Source: Geomonas agri (GTDB lineage Bacteria > Desulfobacterota > Desulfuromonadia > Geobacterales > Geobacteraceae). From it: a stretch of DNA of 64,000 bases. Shown here piece after piece: positions 8,391 to 15,956 of the stretch (its first letter is position 1; each line of letters begins with the position of its first letter). Made by a program: the position numbers and the translations under genes. Location: assembly GCF_020179605.1 (NCBI RefSeq), contig NZ_JAINZO010000001.1:124001-188000 (forward strand), written 5' to 3'. The notes beneath the pieces are model-generated. The model was not told the DNA's origin, did not search any database, and saw only the letters and a list, made by a program, of their open reading frames with translations.

Positions 8391-8651
8391 CTATTTTTTG
8401 TCGCTTTTCTGAGCGAAAAAGTTCTGTTCGTGGTCTAGCTGGTTAAGTGCCGCTTCGAGCACCCATTTGGATTTTGGGACGCCTATCCGTTTGCAATGCT
8501 CGTCCACGCTGTTCCACACGTTTTCTTTCATCCTCATAATAAACGGCTTGTCGAGCTTTTCGCTGCCGTCCAGGAGCACCGGTTTCCCGCGCTCCCGAAT
8601 AGGCCAAGAAATAGGGTGTACTTTTTCGTATGTGAAATCGGTTTTTTCCAT
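8391..8651 (-). CDS. small hypothetical protein, ribbon-helix-helix-like
   Basis: I place the start at ATG 8651 because AAGGAGG lies 7 bases before it; upstream codons in the frame are untranslated leader. The 86-residue product ends with a helix pair (MRMKENVWNSVDEHCKRIG then PKSKWVLEAALNQLDHEQ) that resembles the ribbon-helix-helix fold of small DNA-binding or antitoxin proteins. No toxin partner is adjacent. It lies 16 bases upstream of the 7907-8374 gene, probably in the same transcript. The DNA-binding suggestion is weak. Confidence 0.6.
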   Translation of the reverse strand: MEKTDFTYEKVHPISWPIRERGKPVLLDGSEKLDKPFIMRMKENVWNSVDEHCKRIGVPKSKWVLEAALNQLDHEQNFFAQKSDKK

Positions 8652-8764
8652 GATGTATCCTCCTTGGTATGTGTGTATTGTATGGTATATGCAAATGAAA
8701 GAGATAAAACAAGCCATACTTCCGCGTTAAGGAAAAAGCAAGGCGCGCGCCTGGCTCGCTTCGA

Positions 8765-8851
8765 TCAGAATGGCACCTCTCCATCCTGTACTCCTGCCCC
8801 AGCAGGCGCTCCTGCAGCCGGGCGTTTCCCGTTAGTCTGCCTGGTCCGCGG
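8765..8851 (-). pseudogene. possible SSB C-terminal tail remnant
   Basis: One leftward frame without a start ends RPAAGAPAGAGVQDGEVPF, a Gly/Pro/Ala-rich linker followed by an acidic EVPF tip. This is the layout of single-stranded DNA-binding protein tails (usually DDIPF). No OB-fold precedes it; the frame is closed by a stop at 8852-8854. It may be the leftover 3' end of an ssb gene or a chance resemblance. Confidence 0.25.
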
Positions 8852-9032
8852 TCATGATGATGGCCAGGGTGAGAAAGTGGGGAACGTTTCTCACTTTGCT
8901 CTCCGGTGTGTCGGCCTGTACGCGGCTGGCGGGTAGAGAGAGCTCACCCTTTGCGACAGTGTATCGTCCGTCTGGATCGACCTCGTAAACATCGAATCGG
9001 CTGTCTTCTCCCTCGATCTTGAACTTTGACAA
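8832..9032 (-). CDS. hypothetical protein, 66 aa
   Basis: This short leftward ORF begins with TTG at 9032 behind a good Shine-Dalgarno (AGGGAGG). The product (MSKFKIEGEDSRFDVYEVD) looks like a small beta-rich single domain followed by a hydrophobic end. It overlaps the end of the longer frame from 9193, which suggests coupling or a frameshift in that gene. I do not recognise the family. Confidence 0.45.
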   Translation of the reverse strand: MSKFKIEGEDSRFDVYEVDPDGRYTVAKGELSLPASRVQADTPESKVRNVPHFLTLAIIMTADQAD

Positions 9033-9193
9033 CGTACCTCCCTTTGTTGTATCAACTCCTCGCCCTCGAGCATCCAGGCGTAATCCGGAGTCTCTTCGTG
9101 CTCGTATAGGTCGTCAAGGACGCTGCGCCAATATTCCTCGTCGCATAGCGGTATTTCGCACTCAAGGTCCAGTTCGTATTCCTCTGCTTCCAT
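8891..9193 (-). CDS. acidic hypothetical protein, end uncertain
   Basis: ATG 9193 follows a strong Shine-Dalgarno (AAGGAGG). The first 50 residues are very acidic (MEAEEYELDLECEIPLCDEE), typical of small plasmid or phage proteins, including DNA-mimic-like ones. The frame continues to 8891 but its last 45 residues overlap the 8832-9032 gene and lose coding character. Either the real protein once ended near 9035 or one base has been lost. Function unknown. Confidence 0.4.
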   Translation of the reverse strand: MEAEEYELDLECEIPLCDEEYWRSVLDDLYEHEETPDYAWMLEGEELIQQREVRCQSSRSREKTADSMFTRSIQTDDTLSQRVSSLYPPAAYRPTHRRAK

Positions 9194-9298
9194 CGTTCCC
9201 TCCTTGTTGATCCACTTTCTTGTTGCGAACGTCGAAGTTGTGCACTCCGTGGGCAGCGTTTTCCCCGCCTTTTTCGCGAGGGCCTGCCCGTACTTCAA

Positions 9299-9601
9299 AG
9301 CTCTCTCACTTGGCTCTTAGTCTGCAGCCTTCGCCGACGGCCCAGCGTATCCGTTCTTCGCAGGCGCGCGGTCACAATTAGTATTGTGCAGTGCGGCAAC
9401 AGTTGGGGCATTCGCCCTCTTGATACAAAGAGCGGATCCGCACAAAAAAATTCCAAAATAGATATGTCAATTTGAGGTACACCCCAAAACAGCAGGCAGG
9501 ACATCCTATATTTGCTGTCAGGATAGGGTCTTTTTGAAATTAAGTTGACATGTGAAAGGAAATGTCTTAGAGGAAATCTGACACTTTTGTAGGAGGGACG
9601 C
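9299..9601 (+). promoter_or_regulatory. resolvase upstream region, candidate res site
   Basis: No gene is seen in this 300-base stretch. It holds ATGTCAATTT at 9464, CTGTCAGGATAGGG near 9518, AAGTTGACAT near 9542 and TCTGACACTTTTG near 9577. These spaced half-sites of the form TGTCA/TGACA resemble the subsites that serine resolvases bind next to their own gene. An ACTGTCAGGGCTCGTGAC box also lies downstream of the gene near 10206. The exact subsite boundaries are not resolved. Confidence 0.35.
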
Positions 9602-10156
9602 GTGAAAGGACAAAAAGTAGGGTATGTCAGGGTATCAACCGAGGACCAAAATACCGATAGGCAGCTCGAGGGAGTGGAACTCGACAAGACCTTCACCGAC
9701 AAGATCTCGGGAAAGGACACGAACCGGCCCGAGCTTCAACGGATGCTCGAGTTCGTTCGCGAAGGCGACATCGTCATCATTCACAGTATGGACCGTCTCG
9801 CGCGTAACCTCGACGACCTGAGGAAGATGGTGAAGGACCTCACCGGCAAAGGGATCAAAGTTCAGTTCATCAAGGAGAACCTGATCTTCACCGGCGAGGA
9901 CTCTCCGATGTCGAACCTTCTCCTCTCCCTCCTGGGCGCCGTGGCCGAATTCGAGCGCGCGCTGATCCGTGAGCGGCAGAGAGAAGGAATCGCGGCTGCG
10001 AAGAAAAGGGGGGCGTACACCGGCCGGAAGAGGGCGCTACAGCCTGAGCAGGTAGTTGAACTGAAGCGTAGGGTAGGGGAAGGGGAGAAGAGGGCGGTGC
10101 TGGCACGCGAGCTCGGGATCTCGCGCGAGACCCTGTACCAGTATCTGCGGGCCTAA
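9602..10156 (+). CDS. serine recombinase (resolvase/invertase family)
   Basis: The 184-residue product is a full-length small serine recombinase. It has GYVRVST near the N-terminus with the nucleophilic Ser, the conserved MDRLARNLDDL segment, LLSLLGAVAEFERALIRERQ before the long E helix, and a C-terminal helix-turn-helix (VLARELGISRETLYQYLRA). It starts with GTG at 9602 behind AGGAGG. The length and architecture match Tn3-type resolvases and DNA invertases, which resolve multimers or cointegrates. On a plasmid-derived segment, multimer resolution is the likely role. No companion transposase is present. Confidence 0.92.
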   Translation: MKGQKVGYVRVSTEDQNTDRQLEGVELDKTFTDKISGKDTNRPELQRMLEFVREGDIVIIHSMDRLARNLDDLRKMVKDLTGKGIKVQFIKENLIFTGEDSPMSNLLLSLLGAVAEFERALIRERQREGIAAAKKRGAYTGRKRALQPEQVVELKRRVGEGEKRAVLARELGISRETLYQYLRA

Positions 10157-10390
10157 AGCGATATGACAAGAACAGCATATTTTGCAAATATGACTTCTTT
10201 GCCATACTGTCAGGGCTCGTGACCGAAAAACGTTGCATGCCTAAATCCTGTGCAAAAAGCTAGGCGGCCGAAACTGTCTGAGGTAGGCCCGGCGATCAGA
10301 GACAAAATGAGACAGCTTTCCACAGCGATTGTGGAAGGGGAGGGGAGGAGAGAGTATGTCGATGGCGGAAGTTCAGAGCCTGTCTTTCCT
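10157..10390. other. gap, no gene seen
   Basis: This stretch between the resolvase and the next leftward gene has a short AT-rich segment with CATATTTTGCAAATATG (a near palindrome around 10178-10194) and the resolvase-like box near 10206. I see no coding signal. Confidence 0.4.
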
Positions 10391-10417
10391 GATTTTGTCT
10401 TCTAGGGGTCGTTGAGG
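10391..10417 (-). repeat. recurrent 3'-flank motif, copy B
   Basis: GATTTTGTCTTCTAGGGG is followed by TCGTTGAGG. It is identical to copy A over 18 bases and lies 38 bases past the stop of the leftward gene at 10455. Confidence 0.6.
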
Positions 10418-10454
10418 GGTGCTGACCTCTCGGTCCTCCCCCGACTCCTTCATC

Positions 10455-11051
10455 TTAATCGTCAAACCCAATCCCGCATCCGATAGAATCGGTCCCAAAC
10501 GAATCACAGCTGCCGATCGAATCGGTACCAAACGAATCGAAACTGATGCTGCCGAAGTCATCATTACTGATGAAGCCGCTGTCGAACGGGTCGCTAAAGC
10601 TAAACGACTCGCCAATGTGATCAGGGTTAAAATCCCCGGCCATCCCCCCTTGTCCGGTGGGATCAATACCACCGTGTATTGTGTCAATAAAGCCATCTGA
10701 CGGAATAAAGTCGTTGGACTCCATAAAGTCGTGACCAAGAAAAGAGGATTCATCCGATCCTATCCCGATCTCATCTTCCGCAAAGAGAGACTTGTTAAAA
10801 TCCGAGCTCCAGCCACCCATTAAAGCCGCTCCGGTGACAGCTGCTCCGGCTCCACGGTACGCCTGGCGACGGGATTGTCGCGGTGGCGGCAGGTAAATTT
10901 TCGGCCACTCCGTCGGCTCATCCGGTGCTGGCTCTGTTGCCGCAGATACCTTTTCCTTCTCTTTCGACTTTCCGGGTAGAACGATTGCCCCGAAAATGAA
11001 CGGAATTGAAAACCACCCGATGAGAATCAGCCATATCTGTAAGTCACTCAT
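10455..11051 (-). CDS. membrane-anchored Gly/Ser/Asp-rich repeat protein
   Basis: ATG 11051 follows GGAGG and overlaps the end of the upstream gene region by translational spacing. The 198-residue product has one N-terminal membrane helix (IWLILIGWFSIPFIFGAIV), a charged linker, a Pro-rich stretch (PKIYLPPPRQSRRQ), an AG-rich segment and a low-complexity C-terminal third. That third repeats DSFGTDSIG-like units and is rich in Asp, Phe, Ser and Gly. It looks like a surface- or periplasm-facing repeat tail. Copy B of the recurrent motif follows it. Function unknown. Confidence 0.65.
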   Translation of the reverse strand: MSDLQIWLILIGWFSIPFIFGAIVLPGKSKEKEKVSAATEPAPDEPTEWPKIYLPPPRQSRRQAYRGAGAAVTGAALMGGWSSDFNKSLFAEDEIGIGSDESSFLGHDFMESNDFIPSDGFIDTIHGGIDPTGQGGMAGDFNPDHIGESFSFSDPFDSGFISNDDFGSISFDSFGTDSIGSCDSFGTDSIGCGIGFDD

Positions 11052-11053
11052 AC

Positions 11054-11661
11054 CTACCTCCTCGCCGGCGCCGGGCCGGTGATCATCGCGTGCAGCTGGC
11101 GCAGAAGACCCACCGCTTGCGGTTTGCTGTTGAGGTGGTTCTTTATGGTCGTGAGAGCGCTCACCGCATCGTCCCTGGTCGGTTTCGCATCTTGCCAATT
11201 GCAGGAGACCGACAGCGCTTTGAACACCTCGGCGGCGTACAGAAACCCGCCTTCCCTCAGCGACACATTGTGGGAAACCTCCCCCCGCTGGCAGGCGAGG
11301 GCATATCCGCTTTTCTCGCCGCGCACCCACTTCTCGATGGTGAGGTTTGTCATGGTGTCCTTGCCGTCTTTGGAAAACTTGTGCGGCTGGAGCTTGTCCT
11401 TGACGGCCACCTGGGAGCGGGAGACCTTGATCATCCGCATGTAGACCTCGACGGCCTCGGCCGGCTCCATGGTGTAGCGGATCTGGGTCTCTTTCAGCAT
11501 GGTCGTATTGAAGAAGCGGACGACCACGCGGCCTTCCTGGTCGGCATAGCTGTCAGTGAGCTTTTTGCTGACTCGAGGCCGACGCGCTGTTCCTTGCCGG
11601 CCTTGTCTCGAAATTTACAGTAGAACGGATAAATGGCTTTTATCACGGTCGGCCCCTCCAT
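11054..11661 (-). pseudogene. hypothetical element gene with an internal frameshift
   Basis: The sequence reads well from ATG 11661 (EGPTVIKAIYPFYCKFRDKAG) for about 28 codons. Coding character then moves to another frame near 11575, giving RVSKKLTDSYADQEGRVVVR and about 150 further residues to a TAG at 11054. The downstream frame opens right after a stop and has no good start of its own, so a one-base change has probably split one gene of about 200 codons. Only the longer 3' part may still be made (from 11527). No domain is recognised. It is followed directly by the 10455-11051 gene. Confidence 0.5.
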
Positions 11662-11836
11662 GATTTTTCTGCCCTATACAGATAGGAGGGAAATATACGG
11701 GAAAAATTCCAAAAAAATGAAAAAAACTTTCTCTGCTCTACTTCTAATTTGTTGCTGTCACGCACAATAAGAAATAGAAGCCGGAAACGAGGAAAGTGCC
11801 CTCCCACTCGCCAACACAGCATTGAGGGAGGGTGGC

Positions 11837-12165
11837 ATGAAAGCGGTCAAGATCTGCAAAACAACTGGCGAAGTGAAATTTTTTGAATGCTCGGAACTCA
11901 GGAAGGTGAAGGGCTTCGTGGTCGCTGAGATCACCGCCGACGGCTGCTGGGTGCCGAAAAAGAAACCCACTCCCGCCGGCTATATGCTCGCCTCCTGGGG
12001 CGACGTTTCCCACCCTGGCGCACAACATCGTGAAGCAGTTCGTGGACATGCCGGCGATCACCGCGGCCCTCAAGGACCCCGAGCTGATCCGGATCGTCGA
12101 GACCACCCGCTCCCTGCCGACCGGCTGGGAAGGGCACCATATCTGCCGTATCTGGTTATCTACTT
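11837..12165 (+). pseudogene. frameshifted and truncated hypothetical gene
   Basis: ATG 11837 follows GGGAGGG. The first 54 residues (KAVKICKTTGEVKFFECSEL then KKKPTPAGYMLASW) read in one frame. From about 12003 the coding-like sequence moves frame (TFPTLAHNIVKQFVDMPAIT, then LKDPELIRIVETTRSLPTGW). The gene runs directly into the transposase remnant at 12169, so its 3' end was probably lost together with the insertion. I do not recognise the family. Confidence 0.45.
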
Positions 12166-12168
12166 CGC

Positions 12169-12695
12169 TCAAGTTGGCGATAGGCCCGAGGTCACGAGAG
12201 CGCCTGTGATTGGTTTTGAGGCAGCCGCGAACTGAGCAATGCGCCAGAACCGTTTGCCAGGAGATTTTGTGCTCCGGCGATTGAAACGAAAGACATATTC
12301 GTCTAGGTACCTCTGTAGATACTTTACTTCATAACGTCCCTGGAACGTTCCAAGGATTAATCGCTTCACTAACGAGGCAACCAGATGGACTCCAGGCAAT
12401 ACAGATTCTTTGTCTTCAGTTTTGGTCTGAAAGATTCTTCTGTGTTGGAGTCCCTCTTTCTCAAGTCCGTTATACCCGGCCCAACCATCGGTAGTAACGG
12501 TGCTACCGGAAGTAACATTATTGGCCACGAAAGGAACCAGTTCTTGTGCAGAACATCGAGTAATGACCTGCATTCTAAGCCGGCCCAGCTTCTTTCCTTT
12601 CCGCTCAACAGCGATTGCTACAGCAGACTTAAACGGAGAGCCACGGCCTTTTTTGCCACGTACGCCTCCAAGATAGAATTCGTCTACTTCGATAA
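12169..12695 (-). mobile_element. IS1595-family (ISXO2-like) transposase remnant
   Basis: The leftward frame gives LIEVDEFYLGGVRGKKGRG, then VTTDGWAGYNGL and HLVASLVKRLILGTFQGRY, and ends near RFNRRSTKSPGKRF. These are the successive acidic and His motifs of the ISXO2/IS1595 DDE-type domain. The N-terminal zinc-ribbon part is absent: upstream of about 12695 the sequence is integron integrase. No terminal inverted repeats are evident on either side. The remnant is joined head-to-tail to the integrase fragment, and its other side abuts a truncated rightward gene, so insertion was followed by a deletion. Confidence 0.8.
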
Positions 12696-13255
12696 GCCTT
12701 GACATCTGCAGTGGACAAATCATGGGGAGGCTTTTTACACAGGAACCGTAGAAATTTCCGGGTCCACAGTGCATAGGTCTTGAGGGTCTTTCGGGAATAA
12801 TGTCGCACCTTGATTTCAGCTGCCAGCGCCGCGAGCGCCTCGTCCCATTCAGGGGAATCGGATTTTGGCTCGTACCCAACATCAGAATAATGCGACTTTC
12901 GAATGAGTACAGGTTCGGGGATCAAAGCAGACGTAATGTCCCCTGGCGTTGCTGTGTTCGGCTCAGCTTTGTCGCCGTTCTTGTCCAGAGGCACATTCAG
13001 CCTTAGCAGGCCGAAATAGAGTGAGATGGCATTGGCGGCTCGATTCAGCTGTACTTGGGACCGATTTTCGGCTCGCAGTTTCTGAATAAATAGACGTACA
13101 CGCTCTGATTTTGTTTCTGGGGCCGGGGTTTCATTGAAGAATTCTAGGTAGAGGCGAAGCCACCTAACGTACTCCTGTATGAGGGGGCCAGTAAGTTTGC
13201 GTTTGTTGAGATGTGCAACATACTTCACATAAAGGGCATTCGGAATTAGAAACAT
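12695..13255 (-). pseudogene. intI: integron integrase IntI, catalytic half deleted
   Basis: ATG 13255 follows GAGAGGTGG. The first 90 residues (LTGPLIQEYVRWLRLYLEFF and following) form an extra SAM-like core-binding domain. EWDEALAALAAEIKVRHYSR and KTLKTYALWTRKFLRFL then match the N-terminal DNA-binding domain of integron-type tyrosine recombinases (VRHYSRKT corresponds to the usual LRHYSxxT). The match stops at STADVKAY near 12695 where the transposase begins, out of frame. The catalytic Arg, HxxR and Tyr are all gone, so no recombinase activity can remain. It is divergent from the cassette array that begins near 13.4 kb, as expected for intI. Confidence 0.8.
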
Positions 13256-13399
13256 AAGCCACCTCTCATGCTGGAGCTAGGGCAGGTAAACAACGATTCT
13301 CGTTATCGCGCTGAACCGGGACAGAATATGTCCCAAGCAAAAGGTGGAAGGTGATCTCAATACGACAATAAGCAATTTTTCATTGACCGAAACCTAAAG

Positions 13400-13480
13400 C
13401 CGTTATAAATTCGGCTTGCTGAAGGTGTCACGGCATGTTGTACAGAAAACCGCTTCATCAAGCCAGCTAGAACATTTATC
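13400..13480 (+). other. candidate attI region of the rightward integron
   Basis: Between the divergent intI remnant and the first cassette gene there are GTTATAA at 13402 and GTTGTAC at 13437-13443. The second is the same core sequence that closes the attC at 15877-15945. The 13256-13599 stretch otherwise has no gene, and it should contain attI and any cassette promoter. Which core was used cannot be decided by eye. Confidence 0.4.
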
Positions 13481-13599
13481 CCGAGAACAAAGCCTTTTAA
13501 TACAGTGACCTATCGAAATGGCTCCCTTTGGGACATCTTTGCAGAACGGGATTTTGTCGAACTTGTAAGGACCCGGTGAATAACCGATTTACGAAGATC

Positions 13600-13625
13600 A
13601 GCGGTTCACGCGCGCGTGAACCGCT
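13600..13625. promoter_or_regulatory. perfect 26-base palindrome before the first cassette gene
   Basis: AGCGGTTCACGCG is followed immediately by its exact reverse complement, with no loop. It ends 38 bases upstream of the ATG at 13663. A loop-free perfect palindrome suits a dimeric operator or a cruciform better than a terminator; there is no T tract. Confidence 0.55.
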
Positions 13626-13662
13626 CAATAAGTAGTTGGCGATGAACAAAGAGGAGGAAGGA

Positions 13663-13875
13663 ATGATAGAAGCAGCATTAAAAGGCGCAGTCTCTGCGGC
13701 TCTAGTGGTAGGCATTATGTCCTTTGCCCGTTTTCTCAAGAGTAAGCCGGTTAACCGAGAGGAAAAGCCGGTCGAACCTCAAAGTGAAATTCGTGATGAA
13801 AGGCCAGAGTATGTCAAAGAGTTAGAAAAGAAGCTCGACGATCATGGAGTTGAGTCAGAACGAGACTTACTTTAA
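13663..13875 (+). CDS. small membrane-anchored protein, first cassette
   Basis: I chose ATG 13663 because GAGGAGGAAGGA lies directly before it. The 70-residue product has one N-terminal membrane helix (GAVSAALVVGIMSFARFL) followed by a charged, Glu/Lys-rich tail (EYVKELEKKLDDHG), probably a short coiled coil in the cytoplasm. It lies at the intI end of the array, where a cassette would be best expressed. I do not recognise it. Confidence 0.55.
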   Translation: MIEAALKGAVSAALVVGIMSFARFLKSKPVNREEKPVEPQSEIRDERPEYVKELEKKLDDHGVESERDLL

Positions 13876-14173
13876 GCTGACATCCAAGAGGTCCCAACCA
13901 AAACGTATTTCGAGGATTTCGCGGTGCCGGGCATTGATAATTGATAAATGGCTAACTGCCTGTGCGGTGTTCCATCCTTCCCTCTATCATGAAGACGGAG
14001 GGCCTTTGTCCCGCGTACCGTCAGGGTGAGTTTCGGAACGCGCCCCGGAACAGCCCGGTACTATTACCCCCTGTAGTAAAGCAGGCGGGGCGCAGGAGAT
14101 ATGGGGGCAGCCATTGATAATCGGATAACTTCTCGCCCTGAGGGGAGACCAACAGAAAACGCCAAAAAGCAAC
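13876..14173. other. non-coding part of the first cassette
   Basis: No gene is seen. GGCATTGATAATTGATAA (near 13929) and GCCATTGATAATCGGATAA (near 14109) are related short sequences about 180 bases apart. They may be the edges of an older small cassette or insertion. Confidence 0.35.
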
Positions 14174-14236
14174 GCCCAACCAGCGCCTTGGACGCGGACG
14201 GCTGACGCCGCCGGTCAAGGCGGCGCGCCGTTGGAT
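14174..14236 (+). other. integron attC site R1
   Basis: The site runs from GCCCAAC (R'') to GTTGGAT (R', a full match to GTTRRRY). The inner arms are CAGCGCCTTGGACGCGG and CCGGTCAAGGCGGCGC. It closes the first cassette. Confidence 0.85.
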
Positions 14237-14242
14237 TGAGAA

Positions 14243-14557
14243 ATGATGAAAAAGAATTTTTTCGTAATAGTTGCTGGAGCTATGGCAATTCCGTTCTTCA
14301 TTTGGGGATGGGACCGCTATCAGGACCAGCAAATCAAAGTCTCCGTCGTTTCTGCAACTCCACTTTATTCCAGCGAAGTTGATGCCGCATATGGTAGCCA
14401 AAAGCCTGTCAGGACACTAAAACCCGGAGAAAAGCTGCAAGTAATTCGTGCGACTTACGGAAAGGACTATTGGGCGATACTTGTTGAGACTGATGCTGGG
14501 ATTCATGCCTGGGTTGCATCAGGGCAGCAGGCGCTTATCATCCCGCGTCCAAAGTGA
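14243..14557 (+). CDS. exported or anchored SH3-like cassette protein, 104 aa
   Basis: The N-terminus (MMKKNFFVIVAGAMAIPFFI) is a signal peptide or anchor. The remaining 80 residues (VRTLKPGEKLQVIRATYGKD, then YWAILVETDAGIHAWVASGQ) have the alternating pattern of a bacterial SH3-like domain with a conserved Trp near the end. It starts 7 bases after attC R1. The role is probably periplasmic binding to peptidoglycan or protein, inferred from fold resemblance only. Confidence 0.65.
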   Translation: MMKKNFFVIVAGAMAIPFFIWGWDRYQDQQIKVSVVSATPLYSSEVDAAYGSQKPVRTLKPGEKLQVIRATYGKDYWAILVETDAGIHAWVASGQQALIIPRPK

Positions 14558-14576
14558 TCCTCTATTGGAGAAATCT

Positions 14577-14822
14577 GTGTATTGCTGTGACCGTTTTCGA
14601 GAAAGTGTGGCAGAGGGGAAGATCGAAAAGGCAAATGATTTGCCTGATGAAACAGAATGGCTTCTTCCAGAGTGGCTACACATCTATTATTGCCCGTTCT
14701 GCGGGAGTTTCATAAAAGGTGAAGGATTCGGTACCTATCATGAAGAAGCAAAGAAAGCCAGAATCCAACAAGGACAGATGCACCTGACCGAAAAGCCGTC
14801 AGGTGATCTCCCGGCCCGTTAG
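14577..14822 (+). CDS. small cysteine-rich cassette protein, 81 aa
   Basis: GTG 14577 is preceded at the right distance by TTGGAG, and it gives MYCCDRFRESVAEGKIEK. CC near the start and YYCPFCGSFIKGEGFG later make a plausible four-cysteine zinc site. The last 20 codons lie within attC R2 and the stop overlaps its final core, as often seen in cassettes. It shares a cassette with 14243-14557. Function unknown. Confidence 0.55.
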   Translation: MYCCDRFRESVAEGKIEKANDLPDETEWLLPEWLHIYYCPFCGSFIKGEGFGTYHEEAKKARIQQGQMHLTEKPSGDLPAR

Positions 14823-14824
14823 CT
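14763..14824 (+). other. integron attC site R2
   Basis: ATCCAAC (a full RYYYAAC match) to GTTAGCT, with the inner inverted repeat CACCTGAC/GTCAGGTG around nine bases. It encodes the end of the preceding gene. Confidence 0.7.
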
Positions 14825-14849
14825 GCAACAAAAATAATGGACGATCACA

Positions 14850-15881
14850 ATGAATGTTACTGATGCTGAATTACGAAATTACGTCGAAAAATTTATTAAG
14901 ACTCTTGAGGAAACCGCCCAGCAGTATCTTCCAGAGGAGCTTCAGAAGAAGCTTCTACACTTATCCCTTCTCCCGTCCAAAATTACTGGCTACGTGTCCA
15001 CTCAGTTTGGCGTGGCTATTGAGTACACTCCAAGCGCGAATACAGAAATTGTCATCGTAAGGGGAAGCGCACGAGTCGAAGATTTGTTCCTACAAGCACC
15101 CGCTCGTCTGAGGGGTACTGGTCCAATGTTTTCAATAGGTGGCGCTGATACAGGTATCTATAAACTTACCCTGTCTGGTGCCTTCCCCTTCAGGCTCACA
15201 CGAACCCAAGCCAATGTCTCTATTGGCGATGTACAATTTGAAGCGGGACCGTGGAAACGAACCATCCACTTTGCAGAAGTCTTCGGCGACCGATCATCCG
15301 AGATGTGGAGCCTAGAAAAAGCTGTTTTGCGTGCCAAGGATGAGGTCTTGGCTGCCATGGTTGAAGTGAAACGAGCGGATGAGAAACACGTTTCCGTTTC
15401 AGAATATATCGACCAATTCAAGATGAAGACGGTACTTGTCCTTGGTGACTATGATGAAGCGGGTTTAGCTCGTCTACAGAATATTTCGCGATGTCTCGCA
15501 AAACTAGGTTATGAGCCATTGTTTATAAAAGACATCCCTGATCATCCTCACCAGGATTTGCCACAAAAGGTCGTAGCGATCGGTGCTATATCTCGTTTTG
15601 TAGTTGTCGACGATTCATCAAAATCTGGACATTTACTTGAAGTCCAACTGTGCAAACAGAACAACTGGGTTACTATTTTACTTCGCGCTGGTGGCCAGGG
15701 TGGCTCTTGGATGAGCGCAGGCGCGGCTCATCTGAGTAATGTAATCCTTGAAAAACCTTACGATCCAGACTTTCCAGATGTTGCCATAACAGAGGTATCT
15801 GAATGGTCCGAAAGTAAGCTGAAAGAGCTTCAAGTGAAATTTGACTCCACCTATCCATGGCGTGCCAACACCAACAGCTAA
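14850..15881 (+). CDS. cassette protein with TIR/deoxyribosyltransferase-like C-terminus
   Basis: The 343-residue soluble product has two parts. Residues 1-185 are a beta-rich region without a recognised family. From about residue 190, KTVLVLGDYDEAGLARLQNI, then GYEPLFIKDIPDHPHQDL, FVVVDDSSKSGHLLEVQLC and WVTILLRAGGQGGSWM follow the alternating beta-alpha pattern of TIR and nucleoside 2-deoxyribosyltransferase-like folds. Glu in SGHLLEVQLC sits where those enzymes carry their catalytic Glu. If correct, it could cleave a nucleotide such as NAD, as defence effectors do; this is inference from pattern only. It is the only gene of its cassette (between R2 and R3). Confidence 0.75.
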   Translation: MNVTDAELRNYVEKFIKTLEETAQQYLPEELQKKLLHLSLLPSKITGYVSTQFGVAIEYTPSANTEIVIVRGSARVEDLFLQAPARLRGTGPMFSIGGADTGIYKLTLSGAFPFRLTRTQANVSIGDVQFEAGPWKRTIHFAEVFGDRSSEMWSLEKAVLRAKDEVLAAMVEVKRADEKHVSVSEYIDQFKMKTVLVLGDYDEAGLARLQNISRCLAKLGYEPLFIKDIPDHPHQDLPQKVVAIGAISRFVVVDDSSKSGHLLEVQLCKQNNWVTILLRAGGQGGSWMSAGAAHLSNVILEKPYDPDFPDVAITEVSEWSESKLKELQVKFDSTYPWRANTNS

Positions 15882-15945
15882 CCATCGGCGGCAGACGGTC
15901 GTCGCGATAAGGCAGCGCCGCCGCTGCGCCTCACTACCGTTGTAC
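15877..15945 (+). other. integron attC site R3
   Basis: The site runs from AGCTAAC (overlapping the stop of the preceding gene) to GTTGTAC, with the arms CGGCGGCAGACGG and GCGCCGCCGCTGCGCC. The left end could lie a few bases earlier (ACCAAC at 15870). Confidence 0.7.
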
Positions 15946-15956
15946 AAAAGGGAAAA

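Noticed and set aside
12169-12882. A complete IS1595 element
   Set aside because: Only the DDE domain is recognisable, the zinc-ribbon start is replaced by integrase sequence, and no terminal inverted repeats are seen.
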